A DNA stretch of 64,000 nucleotides from a virus: IMG/VR virus record IMGVR_UViG_3300042924_004272, positions 1 through 64,000 of that record, one strand, 5' to 3'. Under the pieces are notes generated by a model. That model saw only the letters and a program-made list of their open reading frames with translations, did not search any database and had not been told where the DNA came from. Within the stretch, counting starts at the first letter, position 1, and the number at the start of each line of letters is the position of its first letter. A program made the translations under genes and the position numbers. Shown here piece after piece: positions 35,697 through 42,494 of the stretch.

Positions 35697-36340
35697 GGTA
35701 GTAGTAGTACCCCACCCCCCTCCTCTTTCTAGATGCCGGCCTCCCCAGGGGCTCGGTCCGAGTTGCCAGTGAACAACGACCCATTGAGTCATGTAACCAT
35801 GAGGTCATGCTACCAAGGCTATTGGTACACTTAACAATGGTATCATGGTATCAATCAATCACTTACGCATGGTCTAACTTACTTTTGGTTCAATAACGCT
35901 TCAATTGCATATGACAGAGATTATCTGTAGTTATTGATTATTATCTCTTTCGATAAGAGTAACCGGGATGCAAAGACAACTAACCAAACATAGGAAATTC
36001 ATTTAATGTGCTGTTAGCATGCCGGTAATTGATCAATGCAACCATGATACCATGCAACAATTAACATGGCATATAACTACATGGGATCATGGAATCACGA
36101 CTAGACCTCGAGGACGGGAGCGAGCGTAGCGAGCGAGTTACTTTGACGGCCGGCATCTCTGTAGAAGTGAAAGAGACAGGCACAGAATCGAGGTTGAGTT
36201 ACTCTTATGAGGTTTTATACCATGCAACCATGGTTCCATGTTACCAGGATGCCTTGTAACTCTTTTGAGGGGATCCCCGGATTAGACTCCAGTCCACATT
36301 TCACCGGAGGGGATTAGACTAAAACCTCGATAAAGACCCC

Positions 36341-36669
36341 AAGTGGGCATCAAGTGGACACAAGTGGGGACAAGTGGAGTTGGTTTTGACAACCCCACTC
36401 CACCTCCAATGCCCACCGGTGCTTGATCTAGAGGTTTCCAAGTGGTGAAGTGGGGTTATTTTTAATAATTTAGTAGAAGAAGAATATATATATAGGGAAA
36501 GCGCCAACCCACCGTGCTCCGTCTTCCCGTGCCTCCCCGCCACCACGGTATGAAAACAACCCCTATGAACCCCTATCCCCACTTCTTGCGTTGTATTGTG
36601 TTTCATGTAAGCAACTTACAATAAGTGGGGTTTTGGGAAGGGGTTCCTTCAAGTGGGGTTCCCCCACTT
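36341..36669. repeat. AAGTGG(GG) iteron cluster
   Basis: AAGTGG starts at 36341, 36352, 36362, 36372, 36440, 36448, 36623 and 36651. Inverted copies CCCCACTT lie at 36577 and 36662. The first four are spaced by 10 to 11 bases, one helical turn. Another inverted copy lies at 37119, just before the next gene. This is the pattern of iterons bound by a replication initiator. Confidence 0.7.
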
Positions 36670-36725
36670 AACAATAACAATAATCACATTATATTGTAAC
36701 CATGGTGCCATGTTACAATGAAACA

Positions 36726-37115
36726 CTATCCTTTGTAATTACTAGGCATTGTTAGGTCAATTTCCGGGTAATCGAATGCCGAGATCTTATGGGTAACCTT
36801 AATTCTGGGGCGGCGTTGACGTTGCCAAGATTGTGGACTTCTCCAATGTTCTCGACCCATAACATCATAATGGCAGAACCGATAACCATCCTCTCTAACA
36901 TCACCATATTTCCTAACCCTAGCAAATATCACCGGATGTTTTTTGATGTGTTTGTATTTCTTGTGATAGTATTCAAGTGCCCTAATTCTTCCTTTTTCTT
37001 TTTGAAGTTTATGCGCGATTGGACTTCTCCAGTGCTCTCTTCCGGTCTTGTCGTAATGATCAAAGATGAAACCATCTTCACGGAGGTCTCCATACTTGTG
37101 TGTTGTTGTTTCCAT
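36726..37115 (-). CDS. Protein with duplicated YGDxREDG..HYDxxGREHWRSP motif, 129 aa
   Basis: Two copies of a roughly 25-residue motif (YGDLREDGFIFDHYD... and YGDVREDGYRFCHYD..., each ending GREHWRSP) are separated by a basic helical stretch. Such short repeats resemble DNA-binding modules found beside phage HNH endonucleases, but no nuclease motif is present here. The ATG at 37115 (METTTHK) is chosen over 37220. An AAGTGGGG iteron copy sits directly before it, so it may bind the neighbouring origin-like region. That is inference. Confidence 0.65.
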   Translation of the reverse strand: METTTHKYGDLREDGFIFDHYDKTGREHWRSPIAHKLQKEKGRIRALEYYHKKYKHIKKHPVIFARVRKYGDVREDGYRFCHYDVMGREHWRSPQSWQRQRRPRIKVTHKISAFDYPEIDLTMPSNYKG

Positions 37116-37134
37116 AAGACCCCACTTACTACAT

Positions 37135-37413
37135 TTATTGAGGTAAAGAGTCAACACTCTTCCTAGACTTTGGATTGAGTGCTGCAAAGGCAATCCCACG
37201 GTAAAACCCAGTGCAATCATGAGTTGCCCTGTCGGTTTCTATGAATTGAAGGACCCTCCGGAGTCTTTCAACCTCTGCCTGTGATGCGTTTAGTTCACGT
37301 TCCAGTTCTCTGGATAAAGCGTAAGCGTCCTGATGCTTTTTTAGCAGTTCCTTTGGTTGCGGTGGGCAATGCCGAAACTCAATGGCATCAGTTCGTGGTG
37401 TGTCGGCGGTCAT
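37135..37413 (-). CDS. Small TPRTDA-type phage protein, 92 aa
   Basis: Begins MTADTPRTDAIEFR and continues with a coiled coil (LSRELERELNASQAEVERLRRVL). Proteins with a TPRTDA start and a coiled coil are frequent in uncultured phage genomes; function unknown. The same TDTPRTDA motif occurs in the gene at 37606-37968, so the two may be paralogues. Starts within the stop of the 60-aa gene (4-base overlap). Confidence 0.65.
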   Translation of the reverse strand: MTADTPRTDAIEFRHCPPQPKELLKKHQDAYALSRELERELNASQAEVERLRRVLQFIETDRATHDCTGFYRGIAFAALNPKSRKSVDSLPQ

Positions 37414-37592
37414 TGGTTTATTTCAAGTTCAAATCCAAGTTCTTCCAGCACACCCCAGAACTTGAGGCAGAGATTTTGAGTGGATTCCAGTTGTTCCTTT
37501 AGCCTCTCGACCTCTGCCTCTGCTTTCTCTGCTCGCTCCTGCTCTTCTTGAACTGACTTCTGTCCGCGAGGTGTGTTAATGTCTAGGTTCAT
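37410..37592 (-). CDS. Small coiled-coil protein, 60 aa
   Basis: Almost wholly helical (EEQERAEKAEAEVERLKEQLESTQNLC). Function unknown. Its ATG lies at the end of the 47-base repeat that is also found before the HNH gene at 42450. Confidence 0.55.
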   Translation of the reverse strand: MNLDINTPRGQKSVQEEQERAEKAEAEVERLKEQLESTQNLCLKFWGVLEELGFELEINQ

Positions 37593-37636
37593 AGGTTGTC
37601 TTCGTCTAGGTCTGGTTCGATGTGTGGTTTAATTTT
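37590..37636. repeat. 47-base dispersed repeat, copy 1
   Basis: 43 of 47 bases identical to 42448-42494. Both copies end exactly at a start codon on the minus strand and encode KPHIEPDxDEDNL followed by a stop overlapping that ATG. Confidence 0.9.
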
Positions 37637-37968
37637 CTTTTTATCTTTTTTATTTCTGTAAGAAGGTAACTTAAACATTCAATGGTAAGAACATCTCGTA
37701 TTTTTGCTAACTCATTTTCTTCAATGTGTTTGTCGTTTCGTTCAAGCCAGTACAAATGTTCTTCAATTTTATCAAGGTCTCTTTGGTTTTCTTCTTCTTG
37801 ATTTAGAACTTGCCATCCCTTTCCTTCTCTAAAAATCATCGTGGTGTTGGGATCTAGTTTGGGAATTTCGGTTGTCATTTGTTGGTTAACGGCATCCGTG
37901 CGTGGTGTGTCTGTCTGTTCCATCCATCCTGGTTCGGTGGATCCGTGCTGGTATTTTGCTGTGCTCAT
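37606..37968 (-). CDS. TDTPRTDA-containing protein, 120 aa
   Basis: Contains TDTPRTDAVNQQ (about residues 19-30), then a globular segment and a Lys/Glu-rich helical end. The last codons include ATA AAA AAG, the classical A-AAA-AAG slippery heptamer. A -1 shift there would replace the last residues by a tail ending KPHIEPDLDEDNL and stop at the next gene's ATG. Shift not proven. Function unknown. Confidence 0.65.
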   Translation of the reverse strand: MSTAKYQHGSTEPGWMEQTDTPRTDAVNQQMTTEIPKLDPNTTMIFREGKGWQVLNQEEENQRDLDKIEEHLYWLERNDKHIEENELAKIRDVLTIECLSYLLTEIKKIKRKLNHTSNQT

Positions 37969-38171
37969 TAATCTAGGTTTAAGTTGTGACCATCAATCTC
38001 CGCGTTGAGATCCTCAATGAGTGCATCCAAAGTTGGCATTAGATCATCCTTGCGCATGCGGCTCATATGCTCTCGGAACCTCCATACAACGAGTTTCCAG
38101 TCCATCCCCTGGATGGCATCAAGATGCTCTTGTTCTTCTTCCGGTAGTTTGAATTCAAGTGTTGCTTTCAT
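37968..38171 (-). CDS. Unknown small acidic protein, 67 aa
   Basis: Helical, acidic (MKATLEFKLPEEEQEHLDAIQGMDWKLVVWRFREHMSRM...). It resembles small phage proteins that begin with a beta strand and a charged helix, but I do not recognise it. Its stop shares a base with the start of the next gene. Confidence 0.6.
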   Translation of the reverse strand: MKATLEFKLPEEEQEHLDAIQGMDWKLVVWRFREHMSRMRKDDLMPTLDALIEDLNAEIDGHNLNLD

Positions 38172-38180
38172 GGTATTGTG

Positions 38181-38468
38181 TTATTTGCGTTTATTGCGTT
38201 TCTCTCCGTACTCTCCAAAGTAACTGGATGACATGTGCCACCCACGGCATTCGTCGCAGAAGTAGGTTCGCAGGAAACTGGTGTTCCCACTGCCCTTCCG
38301 GAGGATTGCCCTTGCCCCGTTCTTTGCCGATCCCTCCGAGGTGAAGACAACCTTGCCACACGGTCCACGTTCCCTCTGGACAATTTTCGGCGCCGGGGGA
38401 GGTGTGAATTGTGTCTTGGAGTTGAACAACCCCAATTCCTTGAGAATATCGTCGACCCTATTCTTCAT
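38181..38468 (-). CDS. Small zinc-binding-like protein, 95 aa
   Basis: The C-terminal part FLRTYFCDECRGWHMSSSYFGE has a C-x-x-C-x-x-x-H metal-site pattern, also seen in small host zinc-ribbon proteins. The N-terminus (MKNRVDDILKELGLF) is helical. ATG at 38468 chosen; the longer frame starts inside the upstream gene. Function unknown. Confidence 0.65.
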   Translation of the reverse strand: MKNRVDDILKELGLFNSKTQFTPPPAPKIVQRERGPCGKVVFTSEGSAKNGARAILRKGSGNTSFLRTYFCDECRGWHMSSSYFGEYGEKRNKRK

Positions 38469-38649
38469 GGCTATCCTCCAAAATCTTTTTGAGAATCTCT
38501 GAGCGTTCCAACTTGTGATGGTTCCCCCTAATGATGATTGGCCGCCCATTGTGAAGACCAAGACCAAGGTCAATGAAACCAGTGCGCAGTTGTGGATCGT
38601 CCTCCACCGGATTCCACATGGGTTTTGGCAATCTCCAGTCGTTGCTCAT
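38458..38649 (-). CDS. Unknown small protein, 63 aa
   Basis: MSNDWRLPKPMWNPVEDDPQ..., basic middle with GRPIIIRGNHHKLERSEILKK. Overlaps both neighbours (4 and 11 bases), so it is translationally coupled. Function not recognised. Confidence 0.55.
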   Translation of the reverse strand: MSNDWRLPKPMWNPVEDDPQLRTGFIDLGLGLHNGRPIIIRGNHHKLERSEILKKILEDSHEE

Positions 38650-38858
38650 ATGATTACTCCGGTTGAATGGGAAAAATTTGACAACTTTTTCTTCCAGGCG
38701 CTTGCCTTCTGCTCTGTTTTGTATGCCCGGATGTCGTCGAGGATCATCTTTGCCCGCGGTGTTGAGATCCGGATCTCCTCAAGGTCATGACGCCTTGCCA
38801 TTTTGAGGTTGGTCTCCATGAGGGTTTCAATCGTTTCGATGATTTGATGGGAAGTCAT
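38646..38858 (-). CDS. Unknown small helical protein, 70 aa
   Basis: Begins MTSHQIIETIETLMETNLKMARRHDLEEIRI. Charged helices and no motif. ATG at 38858 lies 4 bases after the upstream stop; the longer frame is rejected for that reason. Confidence 0.55.
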   Translation of the reverse strand: MTSHQIIETIETLMETNLKMARRHDLEEIRISTPRAKMILDDIRAYKTEQKASAWKKKLSNFSHSTGVII

Positions 38859-38862
38859 GCGA

Positions 38863-39081
38863 TTAAATGGTTGCGGTTTTGTAAACCAATTCACGGTCAC
38901 CCATCTGCTCATCTAGGGTCTCAATCACCTCGTACCAACAACCCGTGAAATCTGGGTTGAATTGGTTCTGTTTGAAGTAATCTTCAACCTTGAACTGTGC
39001 TTCATTGAGTGTTGCGGTGTATCCAATCCAATCCCTGCCATCCTCGTAGCAGAAATAAATGTCGAATGCGTGTGAGTACAT
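38863..39081 (-). CDS. Unknown small protein, 72 aa
   Basis: Compact alpha/beta protein rich in aromatic residues (AFDIYFCYEDGRDWIGYTATLNEAQFKVEDYF). No recognised family. Second gene of the operon driven by the promoter at 39261-39289. Confidence 0.6.
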   Translation of the reverse strand: MYSHAFDIYFCYEDGRDWIGYTATLNEAQFKVEDYFKQNQFNPDFTGCWYEVIETLDEQMGDRELVYKTATI

Positions 39082-39098
39082 ATGCGTGTGTTTGGTGA

Positions 39099-39221
39099 TT
39101 ACTTGGACTTGGACTCTTTCTTGATGAGGGTATCGATCTCTTTGACGGTTTTCTTGAGCCAGGCAACTTTCTCCGGTGAGAGAGGTTTGTGATTGGCTAG
39201 GACTTTGTTGAGGTTTCTCAT
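39099..39221 (-). CDS. Tiny Lys-rich protein, 40 aa
   Basis: MRNLNKVLANHKPLSPEKVAWLKKT..., ending KKESKSK. Helical and basic. It is the first frame after the promoter (predicted start about 33 bases upstream) and fits the gene spacing. Function unknown. Confidence 0.55.
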   Translation of the reverse strand: MRNLNKVLANHKPLSPEKVAWLKKTVKEIDTLIKKESKSK

Positions 39222-39260
39222 TGGTTTGGTTGGTTGGGGTTGTTGTTACTGTCTGGAATG

Positions 39261-39289
39261 AAAATACCCAACCTAGTTTGGTTTGGCAA
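39261..39289 (-). promoter_or_regulatory. Sigma-70-like promoter with operator half-sites (copy 1)
   Basis: TTGCCA (39289-39284), 17-base spacer, TATTTT (39266-39261), with A-tracts directly upstream like an UP element. The spacer and -10 hold an imperfect inverted repeat: ATACCCAA and TTTGGTTT separated by 5. It closely matches the promoter at 54782-54810. Drives the small-gene operon below 39221. Confidence 0.75.
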
Positions 39290-39315
39290 TATATTTTTTA
39301 ACTTTTTTTTACCCC

Positions 39316-39361
39316 AATAAAAAGGACTCCGGATGCCCATTTGTAGGACACCCGGAGCCTT
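39316..39361 (-). terminator. Intrinsic terminator after the replication operon
   Basis: On the minus strand GGCTCCGG pairs with CCGGAGTCC (one bulge) around a 19-base loop, followed by TTTTTATT. It lies between the primase-helicase stop and the promoter at 39289, so it separates two transcription units. Confidence 0.85.
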
Positions 39362-39397
39362 CTGTTACACACTACTATACACCGACTACCGACAATT

Positions 39398-41593
39398 CTA
39401 GAACGGTTCTTCCACCGGAGAGGTCTGCCCAGTGAACACGAACCTATATCGATTCACACCATCCTTGAGTCTCTTCCCAATCAATTCCGGAACCATCTTT
39501 TGATCCATGCATTTCTTGAGGGATCGACCGATATTCTCAACCTTGAATGTGCTCATGTTGGCCGGTCCACCCATTGCGGCCGTGAGTTCCGTCATGAGAT
39601 CGGTTGAGGATAGTTCTAGTTCGACTAGACCCTCATCCCTCTTTGCAGCAAACCACTTGTGGAGGATCTCCACAAAGATGGATTCCCTTGTCTCACTCTG
39701 TGCCTGGTGGACGAGTTCGGCATGGTGAAATGACCGTACACCAAACCGCTTGTACACCGGATCCATGATGTCCGGTGGGCATGGACGGTTGAGCAACCAA
39801 TTGAGGAAGTATGGAAGTTCCTTCCGGATCCTTGCCTCGTTCTCGTAGTTGTTGCCGAAGAAGTGAGGTCGGTATCCATTGCGGAGTTTGAACAACATGA
39901 TCTTGTCGCGGATGGTTCCATCGAGCGCCGGGAGGATCTTGAGTGACTCCGGATCGGTGTTGCATGTCACAACCACACGACCAACGAAGGGAAGTTCGAT
40001 GGCATCCCTGAACTTTGGTTGATACAACTGGGATGGATTGGCGGCCATCTGCTTGAGTGCCTTTGTGAAGAGTTGCCTTGTCTTGTGGTCACCCTCGGTT
40101 GCGGCATCGTCGCAACGCCACAAGGCATTCTCTCCACCGGCCTTGTTGAAGGTGGTCTCCCCCATGAGGAGTGCCTCCGCATCCACGGAACCATTGAGTG
40201 CCTCACCAATGATGCACTTGTTGAGGAAAGTCTTTCCGGTGTGTGCCTCCCCCGCAATGATGATCACTTGACCAGGAAGAGGTTTACCATGAAGCGCCGA
40301 CTCGTAGAACCTCCGGAACCAGCAGAGGAAGTATTCATGGGCAGCAATGCCATCTTGATCCCCATCGAATGCGTTGTGCATGAAGTCAAAGAGCCAAGGG
40401 AAATCCTTTGGGTCTCCGGTTTGCGCAGGTGCCATTGCCTTCTTGCTGGATATGTTTAGATACCTTTCAGAAGCAATATCCACCACCTCATTGGGATTAA
40501 ACAGAATAGGAACCGCTGCGGTGACCCTCCGTGATGTCTGGACATGAATGAGTACACGCTCAACCGGGGTTACCATTTGCCCGCGGATGGTTTGATCGGA
40601 AACTCCAGCACCCTTTAGATGCATACGAGCATCCTCTTTGGCAAGGTTGACCCAACCATCACCACCATGCTTGGTCCAATATGTCTTGCCATCGAAGTAG
40701 AACATCTGTGCTGCCCTTCCGGTTGCTTCCTGCTCATATTCGGCAACGAATGGTGCCCCAAGTATACTCTTCCATGATGCGAAGGATCTGCCATCTCGAT
40801 CCGAGAAGATCGTCATGCCATCCTCACGAACAACAGCACCAAGTCTTGGGGTGTCATCCAACCAGAACAATGGTTGCTTGCTACCTATGACGAAAGGAGT
40901 CGCGGCACGACCGGGGAACTGCTTCTCCACCTCATCAGCAATCTTGTCGATTGGAATGCTTGGTGAGTCGGTGACCTTGATTACTGCCCGTTCCGCGGCG
41001 TTGACCATGCAGAGTTCAAGGAGATTGTTTGGCAACCGCATGTCCCCATTGGGAAATGATGTTGCTGGAAACTGCCCCCAATTGTCTCCCATCTCAAAGT
41101 ACTGGGTGGACTTGAGGGATGCCTTGTCTAGTCCTGGTAGAGCAGCATAAATGCCGACCCTCTTGTCTAGTTCCTTGAGGAACTCTTCAGTGACCTCCGG
41201 ATTGGTGACACAAACAGGGGATTCAAACTCCCAAATGAGTCTTGTCTTCCCAGGTGTGAAAGTCTGGTGGACCCAAGTGGGGAGGAACTTCACCCTCTTG
41301 TCTAGAGAGTCAACCATGTCCCATGCCTTGGAGGAATCATAGTCTCCAATGATACCATGCAACCATTTTGCTGGGTTGTCCTTCTTCACTCGTAGTGAGG
41401 GATTGAGACCCTCATAGGGAGAAATGAAGTGACCTTGGGTCTTGATGTCGGACGACCAGATTGAGTACTGCTCCTTGGTCATTCCCTGCAGCACTTGGTC
41501 ATTGACTCTTGGGTTGATAATCCCTGATAGGGACATCGCTGAGATTTCCGTGATGGTTTCTGATTTTAGGTTTGGTAGTGAGTATAGTTTCAT
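39398..41593 (-). CDS. Primase-helicase (AEP-like plus SF3/D5-type ATPase), 731 aa
   Basis: N-terminal half has HGIIGDYDSSKAW, a D-x-D pair as in archaeo-eukaryotic-type primases (about residues 80-90). The C-terminal half has Walker A IIIAGEAHTGKT, Walker B-like ALWRCDDAA and sensor-1-like GRVVVTCNTDPESLKI, as in phage superfamily 3 / D5-family helicases. It would prime and unwind at the fork together with the family A polymerase upstream. Followed by a terminator. Confidence 0.85.
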   Translation of the reverse strand: MKLYSLPNLKSETITEISAMSLSGIINPRVNDQVLQGMTKEQYSIWSSDIKTQGHFISPYEGLNPSLRVKKDNPAKWLHGIIGDYDSSKAWDMVDSLDKRVKFLPTWVHQTFTPGKTRLIWEFESPVCVTNPEVTEEFLKELDKRVGIYAALPGLDKASLKSTQYFEMGDNWGQFPATSFPNGDMRLPNNLLELCMVNAAERAVIKVTDSPSIPIDKIADEVEKQFPGRAATPFVIGSKQPLFWLDDTPRLGAVVREDGMTIFSDRDGRSFASWKSILGAPFVAEYEQEATGRAAQMFYFDGKTYWTKHGGDGWVNLAKEDARMHLKGAGVSDQTIRGQMVTPVERVLIHVQTSRRVTAAVPILFNPNEVVDIASERYLNISSKKAMAPAQTGDPKDFPWLFDFMHNAFDGDQDGIAAHEYFLCWFRRFYESALHGKPLPGQVIIIAGEAHTGKTFLNKCIIGEALNGSVDAEALLMGETTFNKAGGENALWRCDDAATEGDHKTRQLFTKALKQMAANPSQLYQPKFRDAIELPFVGRVVVTCNTDPESLKILPALDGTIRDKIMLFKLRNGYRPHFFGNNYENEARIRKELPYFLNWLLNRPCPPDIMDPVYKRFGVRSFHHAELVHQAQSETRESIFVEILHKWFAAKRDEGLVELELSSTDLMTELTAAMGGPANMSTFKVENIGRSLKKCMDQKMVPELIGKRLKDGVNRYRFVFTGQTSPVEEPF

Positions 41594-41605
41594 ATGTGTG
41601 TGTGT

Positions 41606-41899
41606 TTAGACTAGCGATACCGACTTGACTCCTGCTTCTTCCAAAGACTTCTGGCAATCACAACAGACTCGATGGTGTGTGATGAATGCCATTGCTCCCC
41701 TTGCCTTGTCCCCCGCCTTCATGATTGCATCAACTTCCGCATGGTGTGGTTGTTGACAGATTGACTTGCACTTCTCATACCCCTCGCCCGGTTCCCTTGG
41801 GCAGGTCTCTTGGGGGTTTTGGCAATCATTGGAGCCCACGAAGATGGAGTGATCCTCCGTGACCAGCAAGCAAATTACCTTTTTCTTTGCGCAACTCAT
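41606..41899 (-). CDS. dCMP / cytidine deaminase-like enzyme, 97 aa
   Basis: Zinc-dependent deaminase motifs: PHHAEVDAI (H-A-E) and RVCCDCQKSL (C-x-x-C; the usual P of PCxxC is replaced by C). Extra Cys/His residues (CPREPGEGYEKCKSICQQPHH) resemble the second zinc site of T4-type dCMP deaminases. Supplies dUMP for dTTP. Short for the family (about 120-190). Its ATG overlaps the HNH gene stop. Confidence 0.82.
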   Translation of the reverse strand: MSCAKKKVICLLVTEDHSIFVGSNDCQNPQETCPREPGEGYEKCKSICQQPHHAEVDAIMKAGDKARGAMAFITHHRVCCDCQKSLEEAGVKSVSLV

Positions 41900-42450
41900 G
41901 GTTTTTGAATCAATTCATTCAAGTAATTTATACTAATTATTCGTAAAATATCTTCACCCCATTCATTCATCGCATTGTTCACGCAGCAGGCAACAACCCG
42001 AACGTTTTGTGGCATGTAACCCTTGGTTGAGTCGATTCTGTCAATCGAAGGTGCGAACGGATTGCGTTTAAACTTTTTTGTAGCACTAAAAGGAATACCA
42101 GTTAATGAACAACTAGCATTTGGAAAATCAATTAATAACTTTGGGTATGTTAAGCAAAACTCTACTTGGTTTTTTTTAGCCCTTTTCTTTGCTTCATCGA
42201 AACAAGTTCTTAATGCTTTTCTATACCAAGAATTCATTCGGAATTGTTCATCGTCAAAATTAAATTTTTGTAGGTTTTGTAACTCTTTAACTTGTTGTTT
42301 TAATTTTTTATTCTCATCCCTAATTTTATAGGTTTCTAGGCACAAAAGTTGATTGTTGTTATCTAATCTATAACATTCAAATAAAAATTGTTCCCTAGAA
42401 AACGAGGAATGACGTTTTTCAAACGCTTTAAATACGTCTTGTTCTATCAT
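41896..42450 (-). CDS. HNH/His-Me-type endonuclease with coiled coil, 184 aa
   Basis: N-terminal helical and coiled-coil region (IRDENKKLKQQVKELQNL), then CSLTGIPFS and PSIDRIDSTKGYMPQNVRVVACCVNNAMNEWG. This is the core S-I-D-R-I-D...G-Y...N-V-R-x-V...N-x-x-x-N of phage HNH endonucleases. The DNA is clearly A/T-richer than the flanking polymerase gene, so it was probably acquired by homing. ATG at 42450 is directly after the 47-base repeat. Confidence 0.85.
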   Translation of the reverse strand: MIEQDVFKAFEKRHSSFSREQFLFECYRLDNNNQLLCLETYKIRDENKKLKQQVKELQNLQKFNFDDEQFRMNSWYRKALRTCFDEAKKRAKKNQVEFCLTYPKLLIDFPNASCSLTGIPFSATKKFKRNPFAPSIDRIDSTKGYMPQNVRVVACCVNNAMNEWGEDILRIISINYLNELIQKP

Positions 42451-42491
42451 AGGTTGTCCTCGTCTGGATCTGGTTCGATGTGTGGTTTCAT
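42447..42491 (-). CDS. Possible 14-codon coupling ORF
   Basis: Encodes MKPHIEPDPDEDNL. The ATG overlaps the DNA polymerase TGA and its own TGA overlaps the HNH ATG, giving a stop-start relay. The same peptide tail (one change) is found in copy 1 at 37590-37636. Whether it is translated is unknown. Confidence 0.35.
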   Translation of the reverse strand: MKPHIEPDPDEDNL

Positions 42492-42494
42492 TTT
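42448..42494. repeat. 47-base dispersed repeat, copy 2
   Basis: Match to 37590-37636 with four mismatches. Lies between DNA polymerase and the HNH gene, so it may mark a recombination or insertion junction. Confidence 0.9.

Larger units (their letters stand above)
35578..36725. other. 1.15-kb intergenic region, no convincing gene
   Basis: No frame with coding character. It holds the G-rich tract (35663-35696) and a cluster of CCATG/CATGG motifs, with the best pair ACCATGGT-N-CCATGTTAC at about 36229 and 36702. It also has a 20-base near-palindrome of GAGCG/TAGCG units (36117-36137), a CTTATGAGGTT motif (36204) and AAGTGG iterons (36341-36669). It is the largest gap in the genome, between terminase and accessory genes, and is the best candidate for replication origin and packaging site. 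Confidence 0.6.

Noticed and set aside
36319-36606. 95-residue minus-strand frame inside the iteron region
   Set aside because: No protein-like composition; it is built from the AAGTGG repeats and lacks leader or neighbours.
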